Positions 13,101 through 24,069 of a stretch of DNA of 64,000 nucleotides are shown here, piece after piece. The position numbers and the translations under genes are program-made. Under the pieces are notes generated by a model, which was not told the origin of the DNA, did not search any database, and worked only from the letters and a program-made list of their open reading frames with translations. How positions within the stretch are numbered: position 1 is the stretch's first letter; every line of letters starts with the position of its first letter. The DNA lies in the NCBI RefSeq assembly GCF_030272615.1, contig NC_081406.1, positions 218,188,997 to 218,252,996 on the forward strand, given 5' to 3'. This stretch comes from Cryptomeria japonica (taxonomy: Eukaryota > Streptophyta > Pinopsida > Cupressales > Cupressaceae).

Positions 13101-13440
13101 TAGCAAGTCTAACCACATAAATTCATCATGAACCCTGCTAAGAACATAGCGGACGGTTTCATTTGAGAATTCCGGCATATGGAGGATGTCAATGAACCCT
13201 AAATCCTCAATAACCCTAAATCTTTAGACCCTAAAATTTCAATGTTACAATGTATGTATGCCCTAGGGTCTTCAACAAATGCAACTCCCTTTGGGATTCT
13301 AGAAAATGCACCAATGGAGTCATCCAGTTTTTCTATCTTAGGAATTATTTTGAAAATGGGTCTAGGTCATTTTATGTTCTCCACAATGGTAGGGTTTGCA
13401 ACGAATTCAGGAATGGAGAATGAAGAAGCCATTGCATAAG
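10143..13440 (-). pseudogene. E2 internal ORF, ~1,100 codons, broken; no pol
   Basis: Read on the minus strand, a single ancestral ORF can be followed from a MASSFSIPEFVANP-like start near 13,432 to about 10,143. It passes through several stops and frame changes; open pieces are 13,178-12,645, 12,567-12,049, 11,757-11,138 and 10,772-10,143. The N-terminal third holds a domain with ITKEAIRVVTGLP, MSLTGATFDNRSLRVNDIKD and FRNLIVCLMLYFSKEI. The middle is Lys/Ser/Pro-rich and acidic. The last ~200 residues are strongly coiled-coil (heptads of E/K/L). I do not recognise a characterised family and see no zinc knuckle, protease, RT or integrase. It may be a Gag-like structural protein of a non-autonomous element. 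Confidence 0.55.
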
Positions 13441-13716
13441 ATAAATACCTTTTAGCTGAGAAATCCTTGAATGCTCTGAAATACCTTTTGTTGCTTCGCC
13501 TTTGGGATGCCTTTGCTCAATTTCGCTCTCTTCGAATGCTTGAATCCTTGGTGAGTTGAAATGAGAAGTAGCAGTGCCTTTAAAACCAAAAAGTTGACTT
13601 ACAACCGCAATTAATACTTTGCCGGTGAAGTGAAAACTCCACATATCTGCCGGTAAAGAAGAATTATAACTTCTTACCACCAATTGAGGGTAAATGCATG
13701 ATTTTCAATTAGTTGA

Positions 13717-14582
13717 TGTTGGTATTATACACTCAGATGAGAATAGTTGATGTTGTCATTGATGGCAACCAATTGGTAACATGGTTCATAGGTTACACCG
13801 ACAACAAACATCATCTACCGACACCGACAGGCACTACAAGTTTATTCTCACCGACATCCAGTCTACACCGACAGTAGTTCATACCGGCACTATAAGCCGA
13901 CTTGAAATAATATTGTTTTGTATTGTAATTATATGTGTATAGCTGAGATGATGTATTGTAAAGACTCATATATGTATGAGATCTTGTAGGTCATTATGAA
14001 ATGTAATTAGGTAATGTAAGGAAGCAATATATGAAATGTGATAGTTATGATAGCGAATGAACTATATATGCATTTTGATGTAATTATTTTATGAGTGAAT
14101 AAGAGCAGAGAAAAGCAAATCAAGGTTTATGGCAAAGGTATCAGATAGAGCTTAAACTGGTACTGAATCCAGCATTGTAGATGCTATTTTGAGTACATTG
14201 TCATTGGATTTAATTATCCAATTGTGTAGTCAGTGAGACTACATTTTTGTATTGAGCAGTGCACTCTAGGAAGTTGGCCTTCTTGCATGTGCAAGCCCCT
14301 ATTGTACAAGTAATATCTATTCATATTGGCCAGTGAGTAAATATTGTGGGTCACAAATCCCACCGAGGTTTTTCCCCTACTAGGTTTCCTCGCCAAAAAT
14401 ATCTGTGTGATGGTGTGTATTGATGGTTATACTTTTGTTTCTCTTTACTGCATTATTATTTGTTTACCGGTATATTAATTTGGGTTATAAAGTTGCAAAC
14501 AAGTTTAAATATTTCATCTACCGGTTAGACACTGATTCATCCCCCCCTCTCAGTGTCTTTGGGACTGATCAAGTATCTAACA
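13717..14582 (+). repeat. E2 right LTR (plus orientation, inverted)
   Basis: 866 bp reading TGTTGGTATTATAC...GTATCTAACA on the plus strand, the reverse of the left LTR. Its outer end carries the same hairpin with a perfect 9-bp stem (AGACACTGA/TCAGTGTCT, 14,527-14,558) and only 7 C in the homopolymer. Inside it (13,684-13,716) there is neither a PBS nor a PPT. Confidence 0.8.
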
Positions 14583-15078
14583 GTACTTGCAAAACTATCA
14601 CCACCAACACATATACAATGACATATACAATAATATATGAAACATGAAATAAATAGACAAGTGATAGAGAATCGCGATGACATATTATGCTAAAAATGAG
14701 TGATATGAAATCATCTCTACTCACATAGATAATCACACAATATATCATCAAGACATCACATAGAATCATAACCATAAAATAGGGTTAGTACTTCATAAGA
14801 TATCATAAAATAATCATAGAACAAACATGACACACACATAGGAATGAGCACATATATCAATCATTAAAGAGTAATCCATCATCATAATAATCTAGAAATG
14901 TCATCATCCACATGTAATCATGATGCTAGCACAATATAATGTCTAATACTCATAGAGAAAGAATCTAAAACATAGATAAATCCATAAAAAACTAGTCGAA
15001 GAATCATAAAAATGGTGTAAGCTATGCCAATATACTCCAATGATGCACAAAAAAGGAAAGACAAATCAGGAAGATGCA

Positions 15079-15124
15079 CTATAGTTGCGCACTTGTTTCC
15101 TATACATAGAAAGAAAGGGTAATG
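15079..15124. other. Short spacer between E1 and E3
   Basis: CTATA at 15,079-15,083 directly follows the E1 LTR and would be its right target duplication; the left partner lies outside the window. No other feature is visible. Confidence 0.4.
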
Positions 15125-15618
15125 TGTTGGGAATAGGGGTTTTCCTTCAGGTCAAACCCCAGTTTTGGAATTAACCAAGTGGTTGGAATGCTTGATCTCT
15201 TGAATGCTTGAACACTTGATGTAAAGTTCCTTGATCTATTAAATGAGAGGGGAAATCCCTCTTATATAATTGCCAGTAGGTTTAATTAACTGATTTCTGA
15301 CTTGAGCAACATAGGGGGGATTTTCCCGCTCCATTTTGAGATAGGCCAAAGGGAGTGACCCCAAGATAGGTCCCCTTTAGGGGATCCCAGGGTGCCACAC
15401 CCTAGTCCTAGTGGATCCTTAAGCGCCACACCCTGGTGCTACCCTATTTTGGGGCAAGATCAAGGTGGCTTTTGAGTGCACAGCTGAGAAAAATGCAAGT
15501 TTTGAATTTTATGAGCATATCCATGTCTCCGATCAGGTTGAGGGGCGCAAACACTAAGGCGAAGACCCAAATGTAGTCAAAAATTGCAAGGGGTGCAATA
15601 TTAGGATGTTATATTTCA
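15125..15618 (-). repeat. E3 candidate 3' LTR
   Basis: On the minus strand a purine run (AAAGTGGAGG, 15,619-15,628) is followed by TGAAATATAACATCC and the block ends ...TTCCCAACA at 15,125. That gives TG...CA termini and a plausible 494-bp LTR. A TATA-like CTTATATAA lies near 15,273 on the plus strand. No partner LTR is present to prove it. Confidence 0.45.
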
Positions 15619-16359
15619 CCTCCACTTTACTGGGAGTATGAGCTTACACAAATACTAATGGTAAAGTACAAGGAATTCAGATTGAAAGACTTTCACCACG
15701 TCAAGGAGGCAAGATTCACCAAGCCCCTAGTGGACTTTAGGATCTTACGACTTCAATGATAATACAAAAGGGAAGAACATGAATAAAAAGAGAACCATGA
15801 CTACAACTAGTAAGGTTCTCTTACTATGAGTCATGAAAAGAATACCAAAAAATAGAAAGCAAAGACAAAGTTCGCTAAGTAACTTAAAGTATCAAAAGAG
15901 ATAACCATGAGCAGAGTGTATTCCCCAACTTTAAAGAGATTGTGTATGCCTTATTGAGAGAAATTGCTTTAAGGTAGGATATACCCAAATAAGACAAGAA
16001 CGTTATCACAATAATTTAGCCCCCAAGAGAGGATAAACCGAAGGATAATGAATACAAAGAACAAAACATGAGGTTGTTTCACCTAACTTTGGAGTCACTA
16101 TGCTTTTTATGATAGCTCATGTATATTAGATATATGTATATGCATAGATTCATCCTCATCCTCCAAAGAGAGGAAACCACCATGGAAGAAGGGAACACAT
16201 ATGTCTTTTGAGTCAACATGGAAGAGACCAAAAGAGATCAAAACAGTTTGCATCATCCTCAAGTAGACAAAACTAGGGACACAAATAGAAGAATAAGAGG
16301 AACAAATAGAATAATGCCACAAATAAGAAAGAGAAGAGAGAGGGAGAGATTCTACAGTG
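15619..16359. other. No gene seen
   Basis: AT-rich 3' non-coding part of E3. Short frames (for example around 16,107-16,451) show no recognisable motif. Confidence 0.5.
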
Positions 16360-17197
16360 CTAATGAAGATAATGAAGCATGTCATCCTCCCCCCAATCTT
16401 GTTGATCATTGTTTTGGGAAGGTGGACAACACAAAAGAGGAGCCACATTGAGCATAGTAGATGGAGCTATTGCAAGTTCCAAACAAGGACCATGCTCTAA
16501 TATTGAGTCACTTTGTTCGTTACTAGGAGCTAGGATTAATGCTTTTGAAAATTTTGCAGATGTCTTGTCAACATTAACATATTCATATTCATCATCATAA
16601 ATATTAGGATCAACATTTTCATTCCTAAGAATGTTCTCACCTATTTCTTCATCAAGATTAATAAGAATAGGAGCTATAATAGCCTGAATAGAACTTGAAC
16701 CATCATTTGTCTTAAGCATTTTTTCATTTTGAAGAATTAGGTTGAACATCTTGTTTAAGAGAAAATGGAATCATGTCAACTGTTTGTATTTTAGGAAAAG
16801 AAATGGTTTGGGTAGAAACTTCATGAGCTCTATCATGACATCTTCGTCGACATTCTCTTGCACAATGGTTTCATCTAGTTTTAGCTAAAGGTTGAGGAGG
16901 TTTAGGTTCATTAGGTATATGATTCATCTCTTGTTTTAGGGAAGGATGAATGGGTTGAGGTCTTTTAGGTTGGACAATAGGAGAGGTTGGTCTCTTCTCT
17001 CTATAAGATGAAAGAGGAGGAAACACACCATATAAACAAGGAATGGGAGTTGTAGGAAGGAGACCAGGTCCATCACGAGGAGGAGGGATAGGTCTAGACT
17101 TAGGAGGGATAGATTGTTGTTTAGGAGGAAGAGTTTTTCTACCTTTAGGAGGAAGAGTGGACTCATCCATAGGAGAAGGAAGCATATCTCTTTTCAT
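16360..17197 (-). pseudogene. E3 post-protease linker, Pro-rich
   Basis: Two open minus-strand pieces follow protease: one Pro/Lys-rich with repeated PPK and PP motifs (17,197-16,871), one acidic with VDPNIYDDEYEYVN-like composition (16,749-16,360). Position and composition match the variable region between protease and RT in Tat-lineage polyproteins. RT itself is missing. Inferred only from context. Confidence 0.4.
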
Positions 17198-17355
17198 AGG
17201 AGAAATGATACTCTTCTCTTTAGGATAAGGAATAGGTGCCTCTTTGGGAAGAAGATTATTTTTTCCTTAGGAGGAAGAATAATCTTATCCTCAAGAGGAG
17301 GGATATGATCATCAAGAGAAATTCTAAGTGTTGGATTTATAAGTTTACTTAGTGA

Positions 17356-19390
17356 TTAAATAATTTCATTTTTATAGTTTTGATATGATTTAAAGAGAGC
17401 ATCACTTCTAGGTTGAAGAGGCTTGAATTGTTCAGACCAAAAATAATCAAGACAAACATCTTCACGCTGCATTGTAGGTTGAAATATTGTATGATCAACA
17501 GTTATGATTTCACTATTATGAGGAAATTGAAAACACTTATGAATAGTAGAAGCGATCACTTTCTTGGAAGAGAGCCAAGGATGTCCCAACTTCACACAAA
17601 ATTGATTGGATGAAGGAATGATAGCAAATTGAACATCTAAGCATTTAGTGCCAACATTAATAAGAAGTTTTATATAACCAATAGCAGGACAAGAGAAGCC
17701 ATCAAAAACTTCGACTATCACATTAGTATCATCATATATCACTTGATGCAATTGCAAAGTATAAAGAAATTCTTTAGTTATCACATTAACTATGTAAGTA
17801 GGATCAATAATCACTCCTCTAGAGGGTATACCTTTGATTTTTGCACTTATGTATAATGGGCCATCGGGTGCCTTAATGGTCTCACTAGGATCAAATGTTA
17901 TGCACAAATCCTTTGGAGATTCTTGTTCATCCACAAGGTTCACCACATTATTAGTTTCAAGACCAACATCATTGGGAGAGAAAGTAAGATGATCAATCTC
18001 AATCACATTAGTGGAATAGGATGGTAAAGGATCACTAAAAATTTGAAGGTTCTGATTAAGAGGAGCTACGGATTTGTTTCCTTTATCGTTCACACCTGCC
18101 ACATATATAGTATTGTTATCGATCAATTCTTGAATCTTACTTCTCAATGAAAAACACTTCTCAGTATCATGACCAGGATGATGATGGTATTGACAAAATG
18201 ATTTAGGATCAAAGTAATGTGAAGTTGTCGTAGATGGATCAATTGGTTTGATTTGGGAAAGTTTTAACTCATTCCTTTGTATTAACTGAGACATGCTGCT
18301 ATACAAAGATTCATTCAAAGGAGTAAACTCTTTTTCTCTTTTAAAGAATTTAGACAATGGAGGCACACTTGTATCACCTACGAGTTGACTGTTGTCATTG
18401 AATTAAATGATGAATCCTTTGTTTGGTTTGAACTTCGCAAATGGTTGTTGAGCACTATCATCCCTATCTATCACTTAGAGCCATGGAAGGAGATGATTGT
18501 TCCAATTGACTCGTAGTCAATTGATAATTGTGAAGTACTGCACACAACTGCAGAAAGGAAGTAAACTTAGTTAAGAGAGGTTTATCCCTAATATCTTTTT
18601 GTAAATTAGAAATGAAAATATTTTGTATATCTTGATTAGGCACAAGAAAAGAAATCTAAGAATACAAATGCTTATATCTACCAATAAAATCATCCACTTT
18701 TTTTTTAACTCCTTATTTAGAATGCATCAAATCAGTTAAAGTAACTTTAGGACCAATGTTAATGTGAAATTGTTGAATAAAAGCATTAGCCAGTTGTTGA
18801 AAAGAAGTAATAGGAGGAAAAGAACAATACCATTGCAAAGCTCTATCCCTTAATGTTATAGTAAACAATTTTGTTAACAACCTTTGATCATGAGCAAAGT
18901 CACTACACAAAGTTTGGAATGTTTTAACATGAGTTAAGGGATCACCTTTTCAATTATAGAGTTCCAATTCAGGGACTTATACATGTTTAGGAGGGACAAC
19001 TCTAACAATGTCATTGGATAATGGGCTTGCTACATCAAATGTGGGCACATTATACTTGGATTGGTTCATAGAAGCTATTTGTTGTTGTAAGGAAGACACT
19101 GTTTGGCCTAGACTATTGGTTGTAGCTTTGGTAGAAGAATTGGAATTAGACATGTTGGATTGAGAGGGTGGAGTAATATTGTTGAATGAAGGAAGAGATT
19201 GATAATAAGCACGTGGGAAACTATGATAAGTAGGTAATGGAGAAGATTGGGTAACACATGGAAGACTCATAGAAGGAATAAAGGAATTGTGACTGAGAGA
19301 GTTGCCCCCTTGACTAACATTTATAGGTGGTGAATGTGATTGGGTAATAAGGGGAACACTTATGGTAGGAGATACGAAAGAAGAGGTATT
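17356..19390 (-). pseudogene. E3 Gag-protease (Tat-like, degenerate)
   Basis: Three minus-strand pieces in order. At 19,390-18,977 is a Ser/Thr/Pro-rich N-terminus ending in a Gln-rich helix. At 18,910-18,713 is the retrotransposon gag core (TLRDRALQWYCSFPP, FIQQFHINIGP). At 18,366-17,356 is a zinc-knuckle-like CQYHHHPGHDTEKC followed by a protease-like domain ending in LGHPWLSSKKVIASTIHKC. The protease active-site triad is DPT in place of DSG or DTG, so it may be inactive or atypical; the rest of the fold (VEVFDGF, GHPWL) is kept. A gap with stops lies between 18,713 and 18,366. Gag would form the particle and protease would mature it. The 5' end is truncated at 19,391. Confidence 0.75.
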
Positions 19391-20330
19391 TGTTGGACAC
19401 AATGGATCACTGAGAGGGGGTGAATAAGTGATTTAACACTTTTTCTTTAATCAGGGATATACCAGTACAATATGAAACAAACAGAGTGCTGACCGACAAG
19501 CCAAACTATGCAAACTAAGTGTGTGGAAGGATTTTCTATAACATCAAAATAACACATAACAACAGATATACGAGGAAAACCCAATGTGGGAAAAACCTCG
19601 GTGAGAATAGCTGTTGGAGATCTTCTGCTCCCACTAGTAGATTTGGAGCGATTTTCCGATGAGCATTTCCGACGAGCTATGGGATTTCTTTTATTTTGTT
19701 GGATTACTTTGTTTTTTTTTCAAAAATTACCCCGTGTTTGTCAGAATTCCGATGTGTTAAAATTTCACGTCGGAATTCAGACGAAAAATTGACGAACATT
19801 TCTGATCGGCAATGGGATTTATTTTGCTTTTTCAGAATTTTAATTTTTTTAAAGTATACCTCGTGTTCGTCAGAATTCGGACTTGTTGAAATTGCATGTC
19901 GGCATCCCTGACGAACACAGATTTTATCTATTGATCGACATATGTTGGTCCAATGATTTTCACAGCCTCTTGATTTCTTCTTACTCATCAGGATAATATT
20001 AGCCAATGACCTCTCTTCCTTCTAATTGGTGCGAGTTATCCCACTAGTGTCATCGAGCATCGGGATAGCTTAAAATGTGTTCAACCGATGGGCATAATTT
20101 CCCTGATGCCTTTTCCCTCAGCATAGCTCCTCCTGATACGTTGTCTCCTCAACATAAGCTTTGACCCTTTATCGTCGTAACCTTTGCTGATGCATTTTAC
20201 TTTTGCCAGTGTCCAGTGGCATAAGTCGTACTGATAGCATCATTGGCTATCGACAATACAAGATTTCTCCATTGCCGCTAGTGTGCATTCTGCCGATGGA
20301 CTTCATTGGTGTATTCTATCTCGATCATAT
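19391..20330. repeat. LTR fragment related to E2 LTRs
   Basis: Starts TGTTGGACAC and carries the same landmarks as the E2 LTR in the same order. There is a terminal hairpin with a G-run (ATCACT/AGTGAT across GAGAGGGGG, 19,406-19,432), then the GAGGAAAACCC...GGGAAAAACCTC block near 19,568. The stem bases differ from E2's but still pair. The right end is not definable; similarity fades before 20,330. Confidence 0.45.
19643..19905. repeat. Two-copy tandem repeat (~150 bp)
   Basis: Bases from about 19,660 and from about 19,800 share the order GGGATTT, a T-run, CCCCGTGTTTGTCAGAATTC or CTCGTGTTCGTCAGAATTC, and GTCGG. These are two diverged tandem copies inside the LTR fragment. No coding role. Confidence 0.5.
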
Positions 20331-20439
20331 GCTTCTACTTGTATGTTACCATCAGGTTGACTTTTGCCAATAGTGCAGATTTCATATTTAACATCGAAAT
20401 TTTGACAAACATGTGGTATTTAAAAAATAAGTAATCACA

Positions 20440-22145
20440 CGCCATCATTATACATGGGCTCAGGGTGCGAAAATTGGGAGTTGCAGATAGATGTTTGACA
20501 ACAACTGTACAAGAGGTTGGTCCTTTCGTTCTTGTGATCAAGATTGTTTTGCAAGTTCCTTTGATTTCCTTGCATTCTCTTGTTCACTTTGTTTAATGGT
20601 ATCGACTTTGGCAAAATATGGATTCTCAATCTCCTTAATCTCTACATTCTACGACTGCAAGTTATAAAGACAAGTCGCTTGACATACCAATCTCCCCAAT
20701 TATGATTCACTATCTTTCTATCATCAAAATCTTTAGGTCTTAAAAATATTTAATATCATCTGAGATTGATCCATCACAAGGAAATCCATACATCTGATAA
20801 ATTGTCTTTACTATCCATTCGTCAAATTTGATAGAATTTGATCTTGTGTAATGAGAATCCCAAACAAAAGTCCATAATTGAATAGGTTGCTCCTCCCCTT
20901 AGCTATTTCTGACATTAAGCCTCAATTCCTCGGGCCACATACCCCTAAAACATCCATAGATTAAGATTAAATGCATCAATAATGAGTAAAAATTAAAATT
21001 AGGGCAATTATTAGGGCACAATTGTTGTAGATAGATGCTCGGTAACAACTGTACAAGAGGTTGGTCCTTTCGTTCTTGTCATCAATATTTTTTTGCAAGT
21101 TGCTTTGCTTTCCTTGCATTCTCTTGTTCACTTTGTTTAATGGTATTCGCTTTGGCAAAATATGGATCCTCAACCTCCTTAACCTCTCTATTCTGCGGTT
21201 GGCGGTTATAAAGACAAGTTGGTTCATAGTTTCTAGAGGGGTGAACAATTCTCTATGACTGTAAACCCTTCCAGCCCTCAAAATAGCCCTTTGTATTTAA
21301 GTAACTTTATATGATTATTTAGGACTCTACGAGCAATTGCTTGTACAATTTTCCCCACTGAAAGGGTCTCTTCATTTTCTCCAATTAGCAGATAAAATTC
21401 CTCATCCTAGGATGGCTCTTTATATGGTATTTTCTAGTCCTTAAATCTATGTACTAATTCAATCTTTATGTCAGAAAGAGTTTCCCACTTTTTATTGGAT
21501 GTTCGTTGTTCCACATTTCTAGAATATTCATCAATATCAAGGGCCTTTAACACATGGGGATATTTTTTGACATGTTCAACTGCCATTTCTTGTGTTTCCT
21601 CATATCATCTATATCTTGTCCTGCATCTTCATAGTATACATCCTCAACCATTTTCTTGGCTAGTTCATATGACTCTGGATGAATTATAGTATAGTCAAAT
21701 GGATCCATAACATGGTTCCCAGAAGTTGCTTGCCCAGTCCCTCTAACCCTTAAAAAACCAGCAGCATTTATAAATACAAGTCACTTCATAGCTTCTAGAG
21801 GGGTCAACAATTCTCTGCGACTGTAAACCCTTCCAGTCCTCAAAATAGCCCTTTGTATGGAAGCAACTTTTCTAGGTCCAAGGCCACCTAAAAATTTTAG
21901 AGGAGAAAACATCCATTCATGTGATGCTGCTAGGTTTATGTCAACACCAACTTGGTTGGTTACTGTAACCATTACCTATTCGATAGCTTCATACTTGTCA
22001 TTTGGACTAAGGAAATGTTCAAGTGAATGAATCTTCAATGATAATATCTCTTTGCCAGGACCACATAATGTTGCAACCATGGCCAATAGATTCAGAAGAT
22101 ACCAACCAAGAGCCACAACACTTCTCACAATCCCATAATTTTTTC
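20440..22145 (-). pseudogene. SPT6-like transcription elongation factor fragment (scrambled)
   Basis: Minus-strand translation gives long blocks typical of plant SPT6. In order these are GIVRSVVALGWYLLNLLAM, VATLCGPGKEIL, VTNQVGVDINLAASHEW, FLGGLGPRKVASIQRAIL, INAAGFLRV, IIHPESYELAKKM, then DEEFYLLIGENEETLSVGKIVQA. SPT6 is a nuclear histone chaperone and elongation factor; these blocks span the helix-hairpin-helix and downstream region. Stops and frameshifts occur (TAG for Gln before VMVTVTNQ). After IVQA the order is broken. A piece encoding the QRAIL...RELLTPLE segment is repeated at ~21,215-21,295, and a Lys/Glu-rich piece (NARKSKELAKQ) occurs twice (20,440-20,640 and 21,020-21,200). No introns are evident in the first ~250 codons, suggesting a processed copy, but exon limits cannot be checked here. 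Confidence 0.8.
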
Positions 22146-24044
22146 CCTACACATTGAATTCATCATCATAAAACAAAAGGTGAAATGAGTCCTGATGGAT
22201 ATTTGTTCTATCATGCAAAATCATTTTGAGTTGGAGGCTTGAAATATGAATAATTTCTCATTTTATTTGTTAGTTGCGTATTTTGTTATGGGTTAATAGA
22301 AATCTGGGTATTGCATATAACTTTAAAAGAAACTAGAATCTAATCAAACACTACATTTCATTTGATGTTATCAAGAATTTTGACTAGTTTTCTTCATAAT
22401 GTGTATCTTGTATAGTTTATCTTAATATTGTCTTTCTTGTATCCTGTAGGAGTTTTGGAAGAATTATCATAAATTTCATTTGAACCATTGGATCTTTCTA
22501 TAAATTGGAGGACAAGTCTATACCAATGATATCAAGAGACTGACCAGAGAGATTGGATTCATTACAAGGTAAGGGCAGGCTTTGGCATGTTTGTCTTCCT
22601 CAAAGTATGGTTGGTGTCTATTAAGTTGTTGTCTTGTAAGGGTGTTTTGAAAATTGAGAAGAGACTTTTGATGGGTATTAATCCCATTGTTGTTGTCATG
22701 CCTGTGAATTGTGATACCTGCACCTGCAACACAAACACTTAGTAGATCATTACAAGTATGGTTAGAAAATAAGAAGCAAATGAAATATGAACCATGACAA
22801 AGTGACCTATCGCCTCCTAAGAGATGCGAGTATGGATTTTCTCTCAGATCAAAGCGTCTGGTTTCAGGAACGATATATCCTATATAAGACTTGATCAGAA
22901 CATCTGGTTAAAGATATATCCTGTATAAGACATGATAGAATCAATTCAGATGTGATCGATTGATAGAATTGATAAGGTTGATTGAGTAAAGAACTGACAG
23001 ATTTGTTGATATCAAGTTTTAAGAAGATTCAGATATGGTGATGTTGGTTTTGTTGAGGAGGTAACATAAATTTTGTGTTGGGTCGACAATATCTGGAGAG
23101 AGACGAGTCATCATTCTGATTGTGTTTACAATTATGATGATACCTTGATGATTCCTGTGATAGATTTAACCTTGGATAAAATGAGCTTGTGGGATCCCAT
23201 GCAAGAATGAAATGCAAGCTAAATGCAAAGCTACGACTGGACCAGTCATTGGGTTATTGCGTTTTGTCATCATTGAGCTTTTTTTTAAATGTGAGAAGTG
23301 AGTGCAAACATCGATGGTATAATTAAACCATGATGACCTGAGCACTACTTTCCTATATTTTGATATTGCAAGTTAGCACAAGCATCGAGGTATAATTGAA
23401 CCAAGATGACCTGAGTGTTGCTTGCATAAAACATGCAGTATTAACAATTTCAATATGCAAATCGGAAATGTCTTCGATGGTACTCTGATGATCATGTCCT
23501 CAGACAAATTTTCTCATATTAATGATTAATTTACAGACAATAGACAAGGAAAATATCATGTTCCTTCCTTGTTCCTCTAGTCAAAGACATCCTGGAGTCA
23601 CTGAGAAATCATGATAGCAAAAATCAAGATAGAAAAGTTGAACACTCATGTTAAAATCATTATCCAAAAGATATCATCCATTCAAAGGTGTGTGATGTGC
23701 TTAGATTGACATGTGATAGTTTGATGGTTGACAATTTGATCTCGTGTTCAACGTTGGATGTGTCTCAATTTTTGTTTGATAAGAGTTGCCTGACTATTGT
23801 TCTCCCTGTTTGATTAAGCTCAAAATGATCAAAATTTTTGCCCCCATCTAGGTGCAAGATTTTTACCCCAAGCCTAGAAATAAAGTCATTATGATATACC
23901 CAATGATCCAAACCATGATGAGAAGCCACCTGGGATGCTTGCATATGTACAAAGGTTTTATTATGGATATGACCAACACTGATGGAAAATGAATGCAAGT
24001 GAAAGAATGCATGAACTAATAGATGGAAGAGCTAGTTGACACAT
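22146..24044. other. No gene seen; probable 3' non-coding part of E4
   Basis: AT-rich, with a short duplicated block (GATATATCCT...TATAAGACTTGATCAGA and a near copy, 22,866-22,945). The part adjoining 24,045 is downstream of the E4 integrase stop and likely belongs to that element's long 3' region. No LTR boundary could be placed. Confidence 0.4.
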
Positions 24045-24069
24045 AGCACCTATTTGCCAGGTTTTCACC
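24045..24069 (-). ncRNA. A4-bulge hairpin, E4 copy
   Basis: Minus strand: GGTG-AAAA-CCTG-GCAAA-TAGG-TGCT, about 135 nt downstream of the integrase stop. It matches the E6 hairpin at 41,400-41,424 in place and sequence, with three C-to-T-type changes that turn G-C pairs into G-U or keep pairing. No known RNA family name is assigned. Confidence 0.6.

Larger units (their letters stand above)
9072..14582 (-). mobile_element. E2: copia-like element with inverted LTRs
   Basis: A 5.5 kb insertion in the E1 LTR, with the empty site visible near 4,035. It is flanked by GTACC (9,067-9,071) and GTACT (14,583-14,587), a 5-bp target duplication with one change. Both outer ends read TGTTAGATAC inward. The left LTR therefore lies on the minus strand, with a good polypurine tract inside it, while the right LTR lies on the plus strand. 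No primer binding site is found beside the right LTR. The interior codes for one long, broken minus-strand ORF with no pol. Two TIR-like ends and a short TSD could also suggest a DNA transposon, but TG...CA ends, the PPT and LTR-like content favour a rearranged LTR element. Confidence 0.7.
1..15078 (-). mobile_element. E1: gag-only Ty3/gypsy LTR element
   Basis: Two long direct repeats flank a 1.7 kb interior, all read on the minus strand. The right repeat (6,255-15,078, interrupted by E2) is the 5' LTR and the left repeat (to 4,527, interrupted by a 1.9 kb insert) is the 3' LTR. The LTR termini read TGCCTC...ATTACA on the minus strand. A PBS matching the initiator-Met tRNA type lies just inside the 5' LTR, and a purine-rich stretch lies just inside the 3' LTR. 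Only gag is found inside; there is no room for pol. It therefore resembles non-autonomous gag-only elements that depend on a related autonomous element. Bases 1-97 do not match the other LTR, so the outer end of the left LTR is either replaced or lies outside the window. Confidence 0.75.
6255..15078 (-). repeat. E1 5' LTR (right copy), split by E2
   Basis: Starts TGTAATTCCC next to the PBS and ends ...GATGCA at 15,078. Without E2 it is about 3.3 kb. Bases 6,255-7,410 have no partner in the window because the matching part of the left LTR is replaced or off the edge. I see no gene in this LTR outside E2; short frames near 6,815-7,262 are not supported. Confidence 0.75.
15125..19390 (-). mobile_element. 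E3: Ty3/gypsy relic with gag and protease only
   Basis: Minus-strand relic comprising a 3' LTR-like end (15,125-15,618), an interior without RT, and gag-protease (17,356-19,390). It is cut on the right by an LTR fragment at 19,391. The protein order and Gag sequence resemble the Tat-lineage elements E4 and E6. Between 15,619 and 16,359 I see no gene. Confidence 0.6.

Noticed and set aside
9072-14582. E2 as a DNA transposon with long TIRs
   Set aside because: The ends are TG...CA, a polypurine tract adjoins the left arm, the target duplication fits 5 bp, and no transposase is seen. Kept only as an alternative.
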